64,000 nt of DNA from Lachnospiraceae bacterium. Lineage in GTDB: Bacteria > Bacillota > Clostridia > Lachnospirales > Lachnospiraceae. Made by a program: the position numbers and the translations under genes. Below the pieces are notes generated by a model, which was not told where the DNA came from, did not search any database, and was given only the letters and a program-made list of their open reading frames with translations. The stretch lies in assembly GCA_016283575.1 (NCBI GenBank), contig JAEEND010000018.1:124001-188000 (forward strand), given 5' to 3'. The number at the start of each line of letters is the position of its first letter. The first letter of the stretch is position 1. Below, in pieces: positions 1-8,677 of the stretch.

Positions 1-847
1 GCATTCCCATTCCCATTTGAGCCATACCCGGATCCATCATCTGAGGCTGTGGCTGAGGCTGAGGTTCCGGTGCTGCTTCAGGTGCGGGTTCCGGTTCTGC
101 TTCAGCTGCTCCGCCTCCCGACTGTTCAAGGAATGTCTTAACGAGCTTTCTTGCAAAGTCAATGGGGTATAGCTGCATGATGGTTGAATCAACCAGATCA
201 TCTATTTGCATTGAGAAGGCTATCTTTACAAATGACCCTCCCAGGAATGGTGCAATATCTTCTCCGTTCTGGAATTCAGTTAAGTCTAACAGGCTTGCAT
301 CCGGAGGACTGATATCGATCATGGTGCCAAGCATTGTAGAAAGTGAAGTGGCTGCAGAACCCATCATCTGGTTCATGGCTTCGGAAATTGCACTTAAGTG
401 TAATTCTCCCAACTCTCCGTCCGTATTGGTACCATCGCCTCCCATCATCAAGTCGGTGATGACCTTAACATCGTGCTCACGTAATACCAAAATATTGGTA
501 CCGTCCAAACCGGCGGTGTAATGAATCTGAATAAATACACAGGGCTTTTCGTAATCATCAATTACGCTCTGCCATGTGACCATGGAAACAACCGGTGTAG
601 TAATGTTAACTTTTCTGTTAACTAATGAGTAAAGTGTGGTTGCGGAAGAGCCCATACTGATGTTGGCAACTTCACCTACCGCATCTCTCTCGACATCTGA
701 AAGACTTTCGTCATCGGAGGCGGCAGTATCTCTGGTGAAGGGCTCGGGTTTCTCAGTGGGTGCGCTGGGTGCTTGAGCCTGAAGTTCAGCCGGATCCATT
801 CCGCTAAGCAGCGCATTTATCTCGTCCTGAGATAACATTCCATCCAT
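1..847 (-). CDS. fliY: FliY, flagellar switch phosphatase, 5' part (cut by left edge)
   Basis: This is the N-terminal part of FliY, the flagellar motor switch protein of Gram-positive bacteria that also dephosphorylates CheY-P. The reading frame begins MDGMLSQDEIN, a FliM/FliY-type N-terminal peptide that in the family binds CheY-P. A CheC-like domain follows with both E-x-x-N phosphatase motifs intact (EVANISMG and EAMNQMMG). A Pro/Glu/Gln/Met-rich linker then runs to the left edge. The C-terminal FliN (SpoA) domain should lie outside the window. The start codon is 3 bases after the fliM stop, and its GGAGG lies inside the last fliM codons, so the two are translationally coupled. Family assignment is firm; the length is unknown. 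Confidence 0.93.
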   Translation of the reverse strand, partial: MDGMLSQDEINALLSGMDPAELQAQAPSAPTEKPEPFTRDTAASDDESLSDVERDAVGEVANISMGSSATTLYSLVNRKVNITTPVVSMVTWQSVIDDYEKPCVFIQIHYTAGLDGTNILVLREHDVKVITDLMMGGDGTNTDGELGELHLSAISEAMNQMMGSAATSLSTMLGTMIDISPPDASLLDLTEFQNGEDIAPFLGGSFVKIAFSMQIDDLVDSTIMQLYPIDFARKLVKTFLEQSGGGAAEAEPEPAPEAAPEPQPQPQPQMMDPGMAQMGMGM

Positions 848-850
848 GCT

Positions 851-1831
851 TTATTCCTCCTCCCTTAGTATCGTAGTAACCCGTGCCGCGTACTTGTCTT
901 TGTCGGTACCCGGTACGGCGGTAAATTTCTTTATATTTCCCACATATACATCTAATTCCGAATCTACGTTGGTATCCAGTCGGATTATATCTCCAACCTG
1001 AAGGTTAATGAAATCGCAGACGGAAATCTTACTGTTACCCATTACAACCTTCAAAGGAACATCAACTCTCTTAATGAGTGATTCGATGTACATCTGGTAA
1101 TCTTCCGTATTGGTATCCTGCATTGTGGAGAACCAATACTTGGTATTCAATTTGTCCATGACGCTTTCCAAAGTAAAGTAAGGAAGGCAGACATTCATGA
1201 ATCCTTCAACATCGCCAATCTTCATGTTTAGAGTGACAATGGCGATCATTTCGTTGGGTGCTATAACCTGTGCGAACTGGGGATTGGTTTCTATTCGCTC
1301 CAGGATAGGAGAAATATCCAATACGTTCTTCCAGGGTTCACGCATCATCTGCAATGAAATGATCAGGATCTTTTCAATTATCGACATCTCTATATCAGAG
1401 AAGTCTCGGTTCTTTTCAAGTGGTACGCCTTTACCCCCAAGCATTCTGTCAATCATGGCAAAACCAAGGTTCGCGGCCAAATCTAGTATTATATTACCAC
1501 CTAACGGTTGGAAATTTATTATACCGAGAATTACAGGGTTTGAAAGTGCGTTTGTAAACTCGGAAAAAGTAACTGTTTCCGAACTTGCCACCGTTACCTG
1601 GATGTTCTTTCGAAGGTATACAGGTAAGGTCGTTGCAAGTAATCGACCGTAATGTTCATAAATAATTTCAAGTGTACGTAAATGCTCTTTTGAGAACTTC
1701 GCCGGACGTTTGAAGTCGTAATTCTTGACTTGCTTATCCTCTTTGCCCTGCATTTCGTCCACATCCAGTTCACCGGTACTTAGAGCTGCCAGCAAACTGT
1801 CTATCTCATTTTGAGACAGAACCTCGCCCAC
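851..1831 (-). CDS. fliM: FliM, flagellar motor switch protein
   Basis: FliM forms the middle of the C-ring and receives CheY-P to switch rotation. The protein has the N-terminal CheY-binding peptide (LSQNEIDSLL, residues about 5-14), a central CheC-like middle domain without the phosphatase E-x-x-N pair, and a C-terminal SpoA domain (roughly the last 75 residues, around ISVCDFINLQVGDIIRLD). I chose the GTG at 1831 because AGGAGG sits 8 bases upstream of it; an in-frame GTG at 1840 would overlap that Shine-Dalgarno. The product is then 326 residues, normal for FliM. It lies between fliL and fliY in the flagellar operon. Confidence 0.95.
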   Translation of the reverse strand: MGEVLSQNEIDSLLAALSTGELDVDEMQGKEDKQVKNYDFKRPAKFSKEHLRTLEIIYEHYGRLLATTLPVYLRKNIQVTVASSETVTFSEFTNALSNPVILGIINFQPLGGNIILDLAANLGFAMIDRMLGGKGVPLEKNRDFSDIEMSIIEKILIISLQMMREPWKNVLDISPILERIETNPQFAQVIAPNEMIAIVTLNMKIGDVEGFMNVCLPYFTLESVMDKLNTKYWFSTMQDTNTEDYQMYIESLIKRVDVPLKVVMGNSKISVCDFINLQVGDIIRLDTNVDSELDVYVGNIKKFTAVPGTDKDKYAARVTTILREEE

Positions 1832-1863
1832 GAAGTTCACCTCCTTCTGTTATGTTTTTTATC

Positions 1864-2409
1864 TTACTGATACATAACATTGGTAAAATTAACTTTATAT
1901 ACAAATTCCGAACCGTCATACAGCTCACGGATGGAATTAAGTATTTCTTCTCTGACGCTTTCTGTGTCATCACGGATTTCTTCAAGTGAGTGGCTTCCGA
2001 TAACATCAACGATGATTCCCTTGAACATACTGTCGTGGGAGCTGATGGTCTCAGCATACTTGGCATAATCTTCGTTGGCTGAATTAAGCATCAGGGAAAC
2101 TTCTACGATACAGTAGTGATCCTTGTTATCGGTAACGATATTGCCGTTTTCATCCATATGCTGACTGTGTCTCAAAGGAATAGTGAATTCTTCATCAATA
2201 TCATGAGGTACCAGATTGTCGATGGATACCTTGCTTGTTTCCTCGGTACTGGGGCCTTCAAGCTCAAGGCTTAAAACACTTGATATCTGAGTTACAAGAT
2301 TACTTGTTTTCTTTATTGGGGATGCCAATGAGAAAAGCAGGATGCTGGTAAGCACGATATCCACTATAACAAGAGCCAAAATAAGAACCGAAATCAAATT
2401 CTTTTTCAT
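1864..2409 (-). CDS. fliL: FliL, flagellar basal body-associated protein
   Basis: FliL is a single-pass membrane protein that surrounds the stator units and supports torque. The 181-residue product has a short basic start, one membrane segment (about residues 5-27, ISVLILALVIVDIVLTSIL) and a periplasmic-side (extracytoplasmic) domain with the FliL pattern of a beta strand carrying YCIVEVSLMLN followed by helices and a C-terminal VYKVNFTNVMYQ strand. It sits directly between motB and fliM, the usual clostridial position. The upstream AGGAG is about 12 bases from the ATG, rather far. Sequence similarity in this family is weak, so the call rests partly on topology and position. Confidence 0.88.
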   Translation of the reverse strand: MKKNLISVLILALVIVDIVLTSILLFSLASPIKKTSNLVTQISSVLSLELEGPSTEETSKVSIDNLVPHDIDEEFTIPLRHSQHMDENGNIVTDNKDHYCIVEVSLMLNSANEDYAKYAETISSHDSMFKGIIVDVIGSHSLEEIRDDTESVREEILNSIRELYDGSEFVYKVNFTNVMYQ

Positions 2410-2433
2410 TCTGTCTATACTCTCCTAAATCAA

Positions 2434-3246
2434 TTAGTAATTACTTAACGCATGATAGATCTTAATCTCAACACGTCTGTTTCTATCGCGTCCCTCTGCT
2501 GTTGAATTGTCAGCGATGGGAACATATTCACCCCTGCCCGAGTGCTTCATGAGGGCGGGACTCAGACCGGTATTTGCTACGAAAAACTCAAATACCGAAA
2601 GGGCTCTGGCACTTGATAATTCATCATTACTTGCATATTGAGAATTATGCTGCGGAACATTATCCGTATGGCCTTCTATTTCGATTTCGTATTCTGCATA
2701 TCTGTCAAGGATCATCCCTACTTTTCTAAGGGTAGGAACAATGCCTTCAGAGATCTTTGCGGAACCGGGATCGAACAGAATCGCGCCCCTTAAAGTTAAT
2801 TGTACATACTGTGAATTAAAATCTATGTCAACTTCGTCGCCGATGTTGTTTTCATTGAGAGCTTCTTCTATCTGTTCAGCCAGCTGTTCGGATGTTTCCA
2901 TCTTTGCCTGTTCAACCGCTTCCAGCTCATTTTGCAACTCATCGAATTTTTCAGCTATTTCGTCATTATCAGCCATGGCGCCCATGCTGTTGATGAATTC
3001 GCTCAGTTCATTTAACTGGCTTACGCCGTTACTTATGAGTACTCCGTCTCCCACTGCAGTGGAACCTGCCTGAAAGATACTGAAGGTGGACTGGAATGAA
3101 GCTGCGATTTCATCAAATTTTGCTTCATCAACATTGGATGATGCGAAAAGCAATACGAAGAAACAAAGTAACAGATTCATAAGGTCCGAGAAGGTATCTT
3201 TCCATCCTTGGGAAGGGGGAGCTTCTTCTTTCTTTTTTCTTGCCAC
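2434..3246 (-). CDS. motB: MotB, flagellar stator protein
   Basis: MotB anchors the MotA/MotB ion channel to peptidoglycan. The N-terminal helix carries the ion-binding Asp in the pattern WKDTFSDLMNLLLCFFVLL (about residues 16-34). A coiled-coil-rich stretch follows (about 85-140), then an OmpA-like peptidoglycan-binding domain with EIEGHTDNVP and GRDRNRRVEI (about 190-262). The GTG start overlaps the TAG stop of motA by one base, so translation of the pair is coupled. At 270 residues it is of normal length. Whether it conducts protons or sodium is not decided by what I can see. Confidence 0.95.
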   Translation of the reverse strand: MARKKKEEAPPSQGWKDTFSDLMNLLLCFFVLLFASSNVDEAKFDEIAASFQSTFSIFQAGSTAVGDGVLISNGVSQLNELSEFINSMGAMADNDEIAEKFDELQNELEAVEQAKMETSEQLAEQIEEALNENNIGDEVDIDFNSQYVQLTLRGAILFDPGSAKISEGIVPTLRKVGMILDRYAEYEIEIEGHTDNVPQHNSQYASNDELSSARALSVFEFFVANTGLSPALMKHSGRGEYVPIADNSTAEGRDRNRRVEIKIYHALSNY

Positions 3247-4046
3247 TACTCTTCGCCTCCCTCCTGAGGTGTCGCTGCGGCTCTGTCAGCCGGTGAAAGG
3301 AAGGATTTGAGCTTTTCTTCGATTACTCGGGGGTTTTCACCTGCCTGAATCGAAAGTAGGCCTTCAATCATGATTTCCTTACTCATGGTTTCCATATTGT
3401 TGTTTTCTTTCATCTTGAAGGATGCGGGTGTAAACAACCAGTTGGCGATAAGTGAACCATATAATGTTGTAAGAAGGGCAACTGACATGGCGGGACCGAT
3501 CTTTGATGCGTCCTCCATGTTGTTAAGCATGTTAACAAGTCCTATAAGAGTACCGATCATACCCCAAGCAGGACCCATTGCCGCGAAACGTTCATAATAT
3601 GTGATTACTTTGCTATGACGACCTTCCACACTGGCTAATTCCGTTTCCATAATGGCTCTTACCAGTTCGGGGTCTGTGCCGTCAACGATAAGAAGGATAC
3701 CCTTCTTAAGAAAAGCGTCGTCAAGGTCTCCGGCAGCTTCTTCCAAAGAAAGAAGGCCTTCTTTTCTTGCAACGTTAGAGAGATCAATTATTTTGGTGAT
3801 GATTTCCTGGGTGTTAACCTTGGGGACCTTAAAGATCTGGGTGTAACTCTTCAGGTTTCCGATGAAATCTTTGATGGAGTACGACATGAACATACAGCTG
3901 AAGGTACCACCAATTGTGATGATTACGGAAGGAATATCGATGAAGTTAACCAAAGCCCCGAAATTAATACCGTTCTCTCCATAAACGATACCAAAAATAA
4001 CCAGGAGAAAACATACGACCAAACCAATGATCGACGATAAATCCAT
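3246..4046 (-). CDS. motA: MotA, flagellar stator protein
   Basis: MotA forms the ring of the ion-driven stator that pushes on FliG. The 266-residue protein has the four-helix layout: two N-terminal membrane segments (about residues 5-22 and 33-55), a long cytoplasmic loop, then two more segments (about 150-170, containing MGPAWGMIGTLIGL, and 185-205, containing SVALLTTLYGSLIANWL). The loop carries the ELASVEGRH region that contacts FliG in homologues. A GGGTGA ribosome site precedes the ATG. It is followed without a gap by motB and preceded by flbD 7 bases upstream. Confidence 0.95.
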   Translation of the reverse strand: MDLSSIIGLVVCFLLVIFGIVYGENGINFGALVNFIDIPSVIITIGGTFSCMFMSYSIKDFIGNLKSYTQIFKVPKVNTQEIITKIIDLSNVARKEGLLSLEEAAGDLDDAFLKKGILLIVDGTDPELVRAIMETELASVEGRHSKVITYYERFAAMGPAWGMIGTLIGLVNMLNNMEDASKIGPAMSVALLTTLYGSLIANWLFTPASFKMKENNNMETMSKEIMIEGLLSIQAGENPRVIEEKLKSFLSPADRAAATPQEGGEE

Positions 4047-4052
4047 TTATAC

Positions 4053-4256
4053 TCACCCGTCAATTTTGCAAGAGTTCGCAAAAATATCCTTTCTATACGA
4101 TTTTACTAAATTTATTACCTCTTGTCTACTTTCTTTTATAATAATTTTGCGCCCCGTTTCCAGTGTCATCACTGTATCCGGGGTCTCTTCCACAACCTCG
4201 ATAAGGTCTTCATTTACAAGGATTTTCGTGCCGTTTAACTTAGTAACTTCGATCAT
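4053..4256 (-). CDS. flbD: FlbD family small flagellar protein
   Basis: A 67-residue protein of the FlbD/SwrD family that in firmicutes lies between flgE and motA and promotes motor power (SwrD in Bacillus). The sequence MIEVTKLNGTKILVNEDLIE and the following TPDTVMTLETGRKIIIKES match the family pattern of short beta strands. There is no membrane segment. GGGAGG lies 8 bases upstream of the ATG. The gene follows a 10-bp hairpin that separates it from flgE. Function beyond the family link is inferred. Confidence 0.9.
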   Translation of the reverse strand: MIEVTKLNGTKILVNEDLIEVVEETPDTVMTLETGRKIIIKESRQEVINLVKSYRKDIFANSCKIDG

Positions 4257-4283
4257 GTAGCCCTCCCTTTTTAAATAGCCAAA

Positions 4284-4309
4284 TAGGGGAACTTTATATA
4301 GTTCCCCTA
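4284..4309 (-). terminator. Stem-loop between flgE and flbD
   Basis: A perfect 10-bp stem (TAGGGGAACT with its complement) closes a 6-base loop in the 71-base gap between flgE and flbD. On the transcribed strand it is followed by only three T residues, so it is more likely a leaky attenuator or an mRNA processing or stability site than a full stop, because the operon clearly continues. Confidence 0.6.
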
Positions 4310-4327
4310 AGGCTTATGTTATGAAGT

Positions 4328-6013
4328 TTATCTCTTAAGATTTACCAGTTCTTCAAGCATTGTATCGGATACTGTAATGATACGGCTGTTAGCCTGGAAA
4401 CCTCTCTGTGTTGTGATCATTTCGGTAAATTCTGCGGAAAGGTCTACGTTACTCATTTCAAGAACGCCTGTGGTCATGTATCCGCCGGAACCTGTGATAT
4501 CAACACCCACGCCGTCGAATTCGCCGGAGTTAAGGGATGCCTGATAGAGGTTGTCACCTGCTTTTTCAAGACCTGCGGCATTGGTAAATTCTGCAACTGC
4601 GATCTGTCCAAGAAGTCTTGTCATACCATTGTCGTATGATGCATAGATCATACCGTTGGTCTGGATTGTAATACCGGTCATGTTACCTAACTTACGTCCG
4701 GAACCGATACCGTCTGTGTCACCGCTGGTTGCTCCGATCGTAGATGTACCGGAGTTGTTGTACATGTTGGTTGCGGACCAGTCCATTGCGATATCTTTAA
4801 ACTGATTGAGAGAGATATTATTTCCGTCTGCGTCTGTTACGCTGTCTTCGAAATCAAGAGTGATGTTTTTAACGCCGTCGATGCTTGAGAAATATCCGTT
4901 GTCAGTGTTGTAAAGAAGCTTTGCACCTACGATGTCCTTCTTTGTCACTGTGAGAGTGCCGGTTGTCTGGTCGATTTCGAATGCTACAACCTTTTCAGCG
5001 TCAGCCTGAGTTAAGCCGTACGCTCCCGTAAGCATTGCCGTGATCGCGGGATTAGGTGTGCCCGTAGCGTTCTCATAGGTATATCTTGTAGGATCTGTAG
5101 CAGGATCGGGTGTAAGTGTTGTGCCTAAAGCAACTGTTGTTGTTCCGCCGCCTGTAGCATTGGGATATTCAAGACTTCCGTTTGAATATTCAACGCCTGT
5201 TACGTAATTGTAAGCAAGGCTTATATCTGCTGTATATCCTTCGCCTGTATTAATCTTAACGAGATCCTTTAATTCCAATCCATTGTATTTTTCAACGATG
5301 GATGTGCTGTTGGCATCAAGAATATCGTCAAGCTGTACGTAGTATTCGCCGTCGTTGGTGGTCTGGTGGATACTGCACTTTGCTGTATAGGAATATCCTA
5401 AGTTATCATAGAAAATAAGGTTTACTTTCTTACCTGCTTCTGTTGCAACATCGGGGTCGTTCTTATCGAGAATACCTGAAATATAAGACTTTGATGTGGC
5501 TTCAGGGGGATATGTAAGTTTTTCTTTTGCCATTACTCTTAAAGGCTGAACAGAGTTCTTGGTAATGGTCTGTGTAGCGTCATCAGCGTTCCAACCCATT
5601 ACGTTGTAACCGTTACTTGTCATAACGAGGTTACCGATCGAGTCTACGTTGAATGCACCGGCTCTTGTAAAGAAATTGGTGGAGCCGTCGCTTACTATGA
5701 AAAATGAGTCGCCGGTAATACATAAGTCAAAAGGGTTACCGGTTGTCTGTGTTGCACCCTGTGAAGAGATGGAAGTGTTAATGGCACCTGACTGAACACC
5801 AAGACCGATCTGGCGGGCGTTGGTACCACCTGTACCGGTTAACTCATTAGGTCCGCTGGACTTCTGAGTTGTCTGATACATTAATTCACTGAAAGTGATA
5901 GAACTGGACTTGTAGGCAACGGTATTTACGTTGGCAATATTGTTACCGATAACGTCCATCTTTGTCTGGTGTGTTTTTAAACCTGCAACACCAGAGTACA
6001 TTGATCTCATCAT
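4328..6013 (-). CDS. flgE: FlgE, flagellar hook protein
   Basis: FlgE builds the flagellar hook. The N-terminus MMRSMYSGVAGLKTHQTKMD and the GNNIANVNTVAYK motif are the axial-protein (flg_bb_rod) signature. The C-terminus ends in the matching helix (MITTQRGFQANSRIITVSD, then LEELVNLKR). Between them are the hook D1 region and a large variable, Thr/Gly-rich insert (about residues 160-400). At 561 residues it is longer than the roughly 400-residue enterobacterial hook but within the range for Lachnospiraceae. AGGAGG is 9 bases upstream of the first ATG. No sign of a frameshift. Confidence 0.94.
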   Translation of the reverse strand: MMRSMYSGVAGLKTHQTKMDVIGNNIANVNTVAYKSSSITFSELMYQTTQKSSGPNELTGTGGTNARQIGLGVQSGAINTSISSQGATQTTGNPFDLCITGDSFFIVSDGSTNFFTRAGAFNVDSIGNLVMTSNGYNVMGWNADDATQTITKNSVQPLRVMAKEKLTYPPEATSKSYISGILDKNDPDVATEAGKKVNLIFYDNLGYSYTAKCSIHQTTNDGEYYVQLDDILDANSTSIVEKYNGLELKDLVKINTGEGYTADISLAYNYVTGVEYSNGSLEYPNATGGGTTTVALGTTLTPDPATDPTRYTYENATGTPNPAITAMLTGAYGLTQADAEKVVAFEIDQTTGTLTVTKKDIVGAKLLYNTDNGYFSSIDGVKNITLDFEDSVTDADGNNISLNQFKDIAMDWSATNMYNNSGTSTIGATSGDTDGIGSGRKLGNMTGITIQTNGMIYASYDNGMTRLLGQIAVAEFTNAAGLEKAGDNLYQASLNSGEFDGVGVDITGSGGYMTTGVLEMSNVDLSAEFTEMITTQRGFQANSRIITVSDTMLEELVNLKR

Positions 6014-6085
6014 AATGAATGACCTCCTATAGCCGAGCAGCTGCTTCCTCTGTCAGTCAGAAGCTTTAGCCTCCAAAAGGTCCGG

Positions 6086-6490
6086 CTAGATTATTACTGC
6101 TCCGTCAATATTTGTAAATACATTTTCAATCGCATCCATTCGATCCATTGCCGTAACCACCGTATTATTCTGAATGTTTACTATAAAAGCAATTGAATCA
6201 ACGAGTACCAGCGATTCTTTTATTCCCTTTTCTCGGGCTTTGTCTGTTCCGTTCGTAAGTCTCTCCATCTGTTCATCCGAAAGAGATATGTTTCTGTCAG
6301 TCAATCTGTTTGTGGCGTGCTTGGAAAATTTAAGTTCTTCCGGTACGCTTACCGGATTTGACTTTTCTCTCAGAATATCTTTGAAAGAAACTGTGTTTTC
6401 CTGCGTGTTCTTTAAAGAACCTGTCTTGTTGTTTAAGAAACGGTCCTGGACCTGCTCAATGGAAAGGAAATTATTCTTTTGAATATCCAT
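6086..6490 (-). CDS. Flagellar operon protein, TIGR02530 type
   Basis: A 134-residue soluble protein found between flgD and flgE in clostridial and bacillar flagellar operons. The C-terminal two-thirds carries the family pattern FSKHATNRLTDRNISLSDEQ followed by LVLVDSIAFIVNIQNNTVVTAMDR. It has no signal peptide or membrane segment. In related operons it is thought to act in hook assembly, but its biochemical role is not established. A GAGGTAAGG ribosome site precedes the ATG and the gene is 22 bases downstream of flgD. Confidence 0.88.
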   Translation of the reverse strand: MDIQKNNFLSIEQVQDRFLNNKTGSLKNTQENTVSFKDILREKSNPVSVPEELKFSKHATNRLTDRNISLSDEQMERLTNGTDKAREKGIKESLVLVDSIAFIVNIQNNTVVTAMDRMDAIENVFTNIDGAVII

Positions 6491-6512
6491 ATTCCTTACC
6501 TCGCGCTTTCTC

Positions 6513-7169
6513 CTATGCCTGTGACTTCAGTTCTTCGATTTTCTTTACATAAGCTGCAAGCTTATCAACCACATCCTGGTTTAAGAAGGATCTCTGATAT
6601 GAATTCATGGCGTTGTAGGTTTCCTGCATTGTCTTTACGGAATCTTCGTACTCAAGTGTTATATCGTCCACTTTAGGGAAGTTCGTAAGAGCTGAAATAA
6701 ATTTTTGTGCAAGATTATATGCTGCGGAGTATTCTGCATCCATAACCTGGTAAACATCATCTACATTGTAGAGTGATTCATCGATTGAAAGATATGCTTT
6801 GGATCCTTCATATACTACATAATCCACAATACCCTGAACATATTCGGTGGCGCCCGTGGAAGCATTTGTTACTTTACAAACAACTTCCTGACCTACCAGA
6901 CCGCTGGCTCTCTGGAATGACATTGTAGAACTTAAATTCTGCATTTCTTCCAATTCCGAGAAGGTTGCAAGCTGTGCAACATATTCAGTGTTGTCGGTGG
7001 GTTCAAGAGGATCCTGATATTTCATCTGTGCTACCAGTAATTGTAAGAATGCATCTTTGTCAAGGCTTGAATTGGAAGTCTTGGTCTCTGATGAAAGAGA
7101 GATACTTGATGCAGTGGATGACTGAAGCACTCCGTCTCTTACTACTGCTGAAATATTATCGTTTGCCAT
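6513..7169 (-). CDS. flgD: FlgD, hook cap (hook assembly) protein
   Basis: FlgD forms the cap under which hook subunits assemble. The N-terminal half has the diagnostic DKDAFLQLLVAQMKYQDPLE and the TEYVAQLATFSELEEMQNL helix (about residues 37-80). After a short beta region (residues 88-130) the C-terminal third is predicted to be helical (TLEYEDSVKTMQETYNAMNS and on), unlike the FnIII/tudor C-terminus of the classical protein. AGGAGG lies 5 bases from the ATG. The gene is 8 bases after fliK. Confidence 0.9.
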   Translation of the reverse strand: MANDNISAVVRDGVLQSSTASSISLSSETKTSNSSLDKDAFLQLLVAQMKYQDPLEPTDNTEYVAQLATFSELEEMQNLSSTMSFQRASGLVGQEVVCKVTNASTGATEYVQGIVDYVVYEGSKAYLSIDESLYNVDDVYQVMDAEYSAAYNLAQKFISALTNFPKVDDITLEYEDSVKTMQETYNAMNSYQRSFLNQDVVDKLAAYVKKIEELKSQA

Positions 7170-7177
7170 TTTTCCTC

Positions 7178-8563
7178 CTATGCACTGTAATCGATCGTAT
7201 TACCGTTCTGTGCCATCATTTCTTTCAGTATTTCATCATCGGGATTTTCGGAAACTTCAGTAGAATCTTCAGTTAAGTTGATCCTTCTCACGCCACGTCT
7301 TCCCGGACGTTCTTCACTGCCCTGACGTTTGCCCTGGTCGCTTAAGTTTCTTTCAAATTCGTGACTCTGTACTGCCACTTCAATAGCCTCTACCGTAACA
7401 CCCTTTGATTCAAGTGCTTCTCTTAAGACTACCGCCTGGCTTTCGATGATGGCTTTAACGCTTTCATTCTGTGCTGTAAAATGAGCTGTTAAAATACCTT
7501 CATGATTGGCTGAGATCTTAACGCTTACACTGCCGAGGGATTCGGGATGAAGCTTTAAATTCACTTCAGATAATTCATTGGAAATGTCTACCTTAATGGA
7601 TTCGGTAATCTGTTCCATGATTCTCTGTGCATCAATTTCGGTGTAGGTGACCGCTTCAGTGGTTTCATTAAGCTTATCGAATACCTTGTTTAAAAGGTTC
7701 TCCGCAAAGCTCATGGGCGAGTCATGTCTGTCGCCGTGTCTTTCTTCTCTTCTGTCGGATTCAGCTGTCTTAACAGGAACTGTTTCTTCGGTTTCTGCTT
7801 TATTAACAGTTGTTTCTTCGGAAGAATCCGTTCTCTTTGTTTCGCGAGCCTTAACATCCTCGGAAACATTAATCTCGATTTTTTCGTCGAAGCTCTTTGT
7901 TTCTTTAACATCGGAATTCTTAACCAAAGGTTCTTCGTTAAGATTTACTTCCTCGATGATCTCTTCTTCAGGGATCTTGAATTCTTCGATTGCTTTTTCA
8001 AATTCCTCAACCGGGATTCCTATCTCCTCAGCCAAAGCCTTCACATTTTCAATCGTGAAATCCTTGATCTCGTTTAACTTGCCGTATAATTCCTGGTCTG
8101 TTGCAAAAGAAAGACTGTCAACTCCTTCGATTTCTGCTACAACCTCCGGCAGAGTGTTTACATCAAGTAAAGCAACTGTGGGAAGTCCCAGGGTTTCAAG
8201 TACGGCTTCGATATCTTCAACAGATACATCAAGCTCTTCGGAGATCTTCTCTTCAACAGCTTTAACCGCTTCAACCACCTCATCAACTTCCTGTTCGGTG
8301 GGTTCTTCCGACTTTACTTCGACCGATGTTTCTTTGATTTCCTTGTTATCGGAAACCTGCCTGGTGTCATAGGGATTTTCCTGAGTCTTATTTACCTTGT
8401 CGGCTTTAACTGTCTTAGGTTCATCTCCTTCAGACTTTAAATTCTGTTCCGACTGATCCATAAGACTTTTAAAATCCATGCCACCCTGCTTTGTTACATT
8501 TGGTGCGGGAGTATTTATAAGATTCATTGCGATATCTGCTCCCATCACTGGTGTACTGGTCAT
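7178..8563 (-). CDS. fliK: FliK, flagellar hook-length control protein
   Basis: FliK measures hook length and flips the export gate to filament substrates. The long N-terminal part is acidic and low in complexity (Glu/Val/Lys rich, residues about 20-290), as expected for the molecular ruler. The C-terminal Flg_hook domain is seen at roughly residues 335-420 with ELSEVNLKLHPESLGSVSVKI and an ALESKGVTVEAIEVAV stretch. I take the ATG at 8563 (MTSTPVMG) since GGAGGA lies 5 bases upstream; an upstream in-frame ATG has no ribosome site. The product is 461 residues. A sigma-28 type promoter lies about 90 bases upstream. Confidence 0.9.
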   Translation of the reverse strand: MTSTPVMGADIAMNLINTPAPNVTKQGGMDFKSLMDQSEQNLKSEGDEPKTVKADKVNKTQENPYDTRQVSDNKEIKETSVEVKSEEPTEQEVDEVVEAVKAVEEKISEELDVSVEDIEAVLETLGLPTVALLDVNTLPEVVAEIEGVDSLSFATDQELYGKLNEIKDFTIENVKALAEEIGIPVEEFEKAIEEFKIPEEEIIEEVNLNEEPLVKNSDVKETKSFDEKIEINVSEDVKARETKRTDSSEETTVNKAETEETVPVKTAESDRREERHGDRHDSPMSFAENLLNKVFDKLNETTEAVTYTEIDAQRIMEQITESIKVDISNELSEVNLKLHPESLGSVSVKISANHEGILTAHFTAQNESVKAIIESQAVVLREALESKGVTVEAIEVAVQSHEFERNLSDQGKRQGSEERPGRRGVRRINLTEDSTEVSENPDDEILKEMMAQNGNTIDYSA

Positions 8564-8651
8564 TTTGTTCCTCCTCTCTTCAGTTTTCAAGGTCCTTTTA
8601 ATGTGCCAAAGACAAGCATAATTATCCATTACCCTTGCCCCTACATTACAT

Positions 8652-8677
8652 ATATCGGCGTATTATAACAAAACTTA
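8652..8677 (-). promoter_or_regulatory. Sigma-28 (SigD/FliA) type promoter before fliK
   Basis: Read on the minus strand, TAAG at 8674-8677 is followed by 14 bases and then GCCGATAT at 8652-8659. The -10 matches the sigma-28 consensus exactly, and the -35 differs from TAAA by one base with spacing one base short of 15. The -35 overlaps the stop codon of the MotE-like gene, and the nearest downstream gene is fliK. It suggests that fliK and the genes after it get extra transcription late in flagellar assembly. Confidence 0.7.

Noticed and set aside
7647-8372. Long plus-strand open frame, Ser/Thr-rich, opposite fliK
   Set aside because: It is the antisense image of the Glu/Lys-rich FliK linker, with no ribosome site and no recognisable domain.
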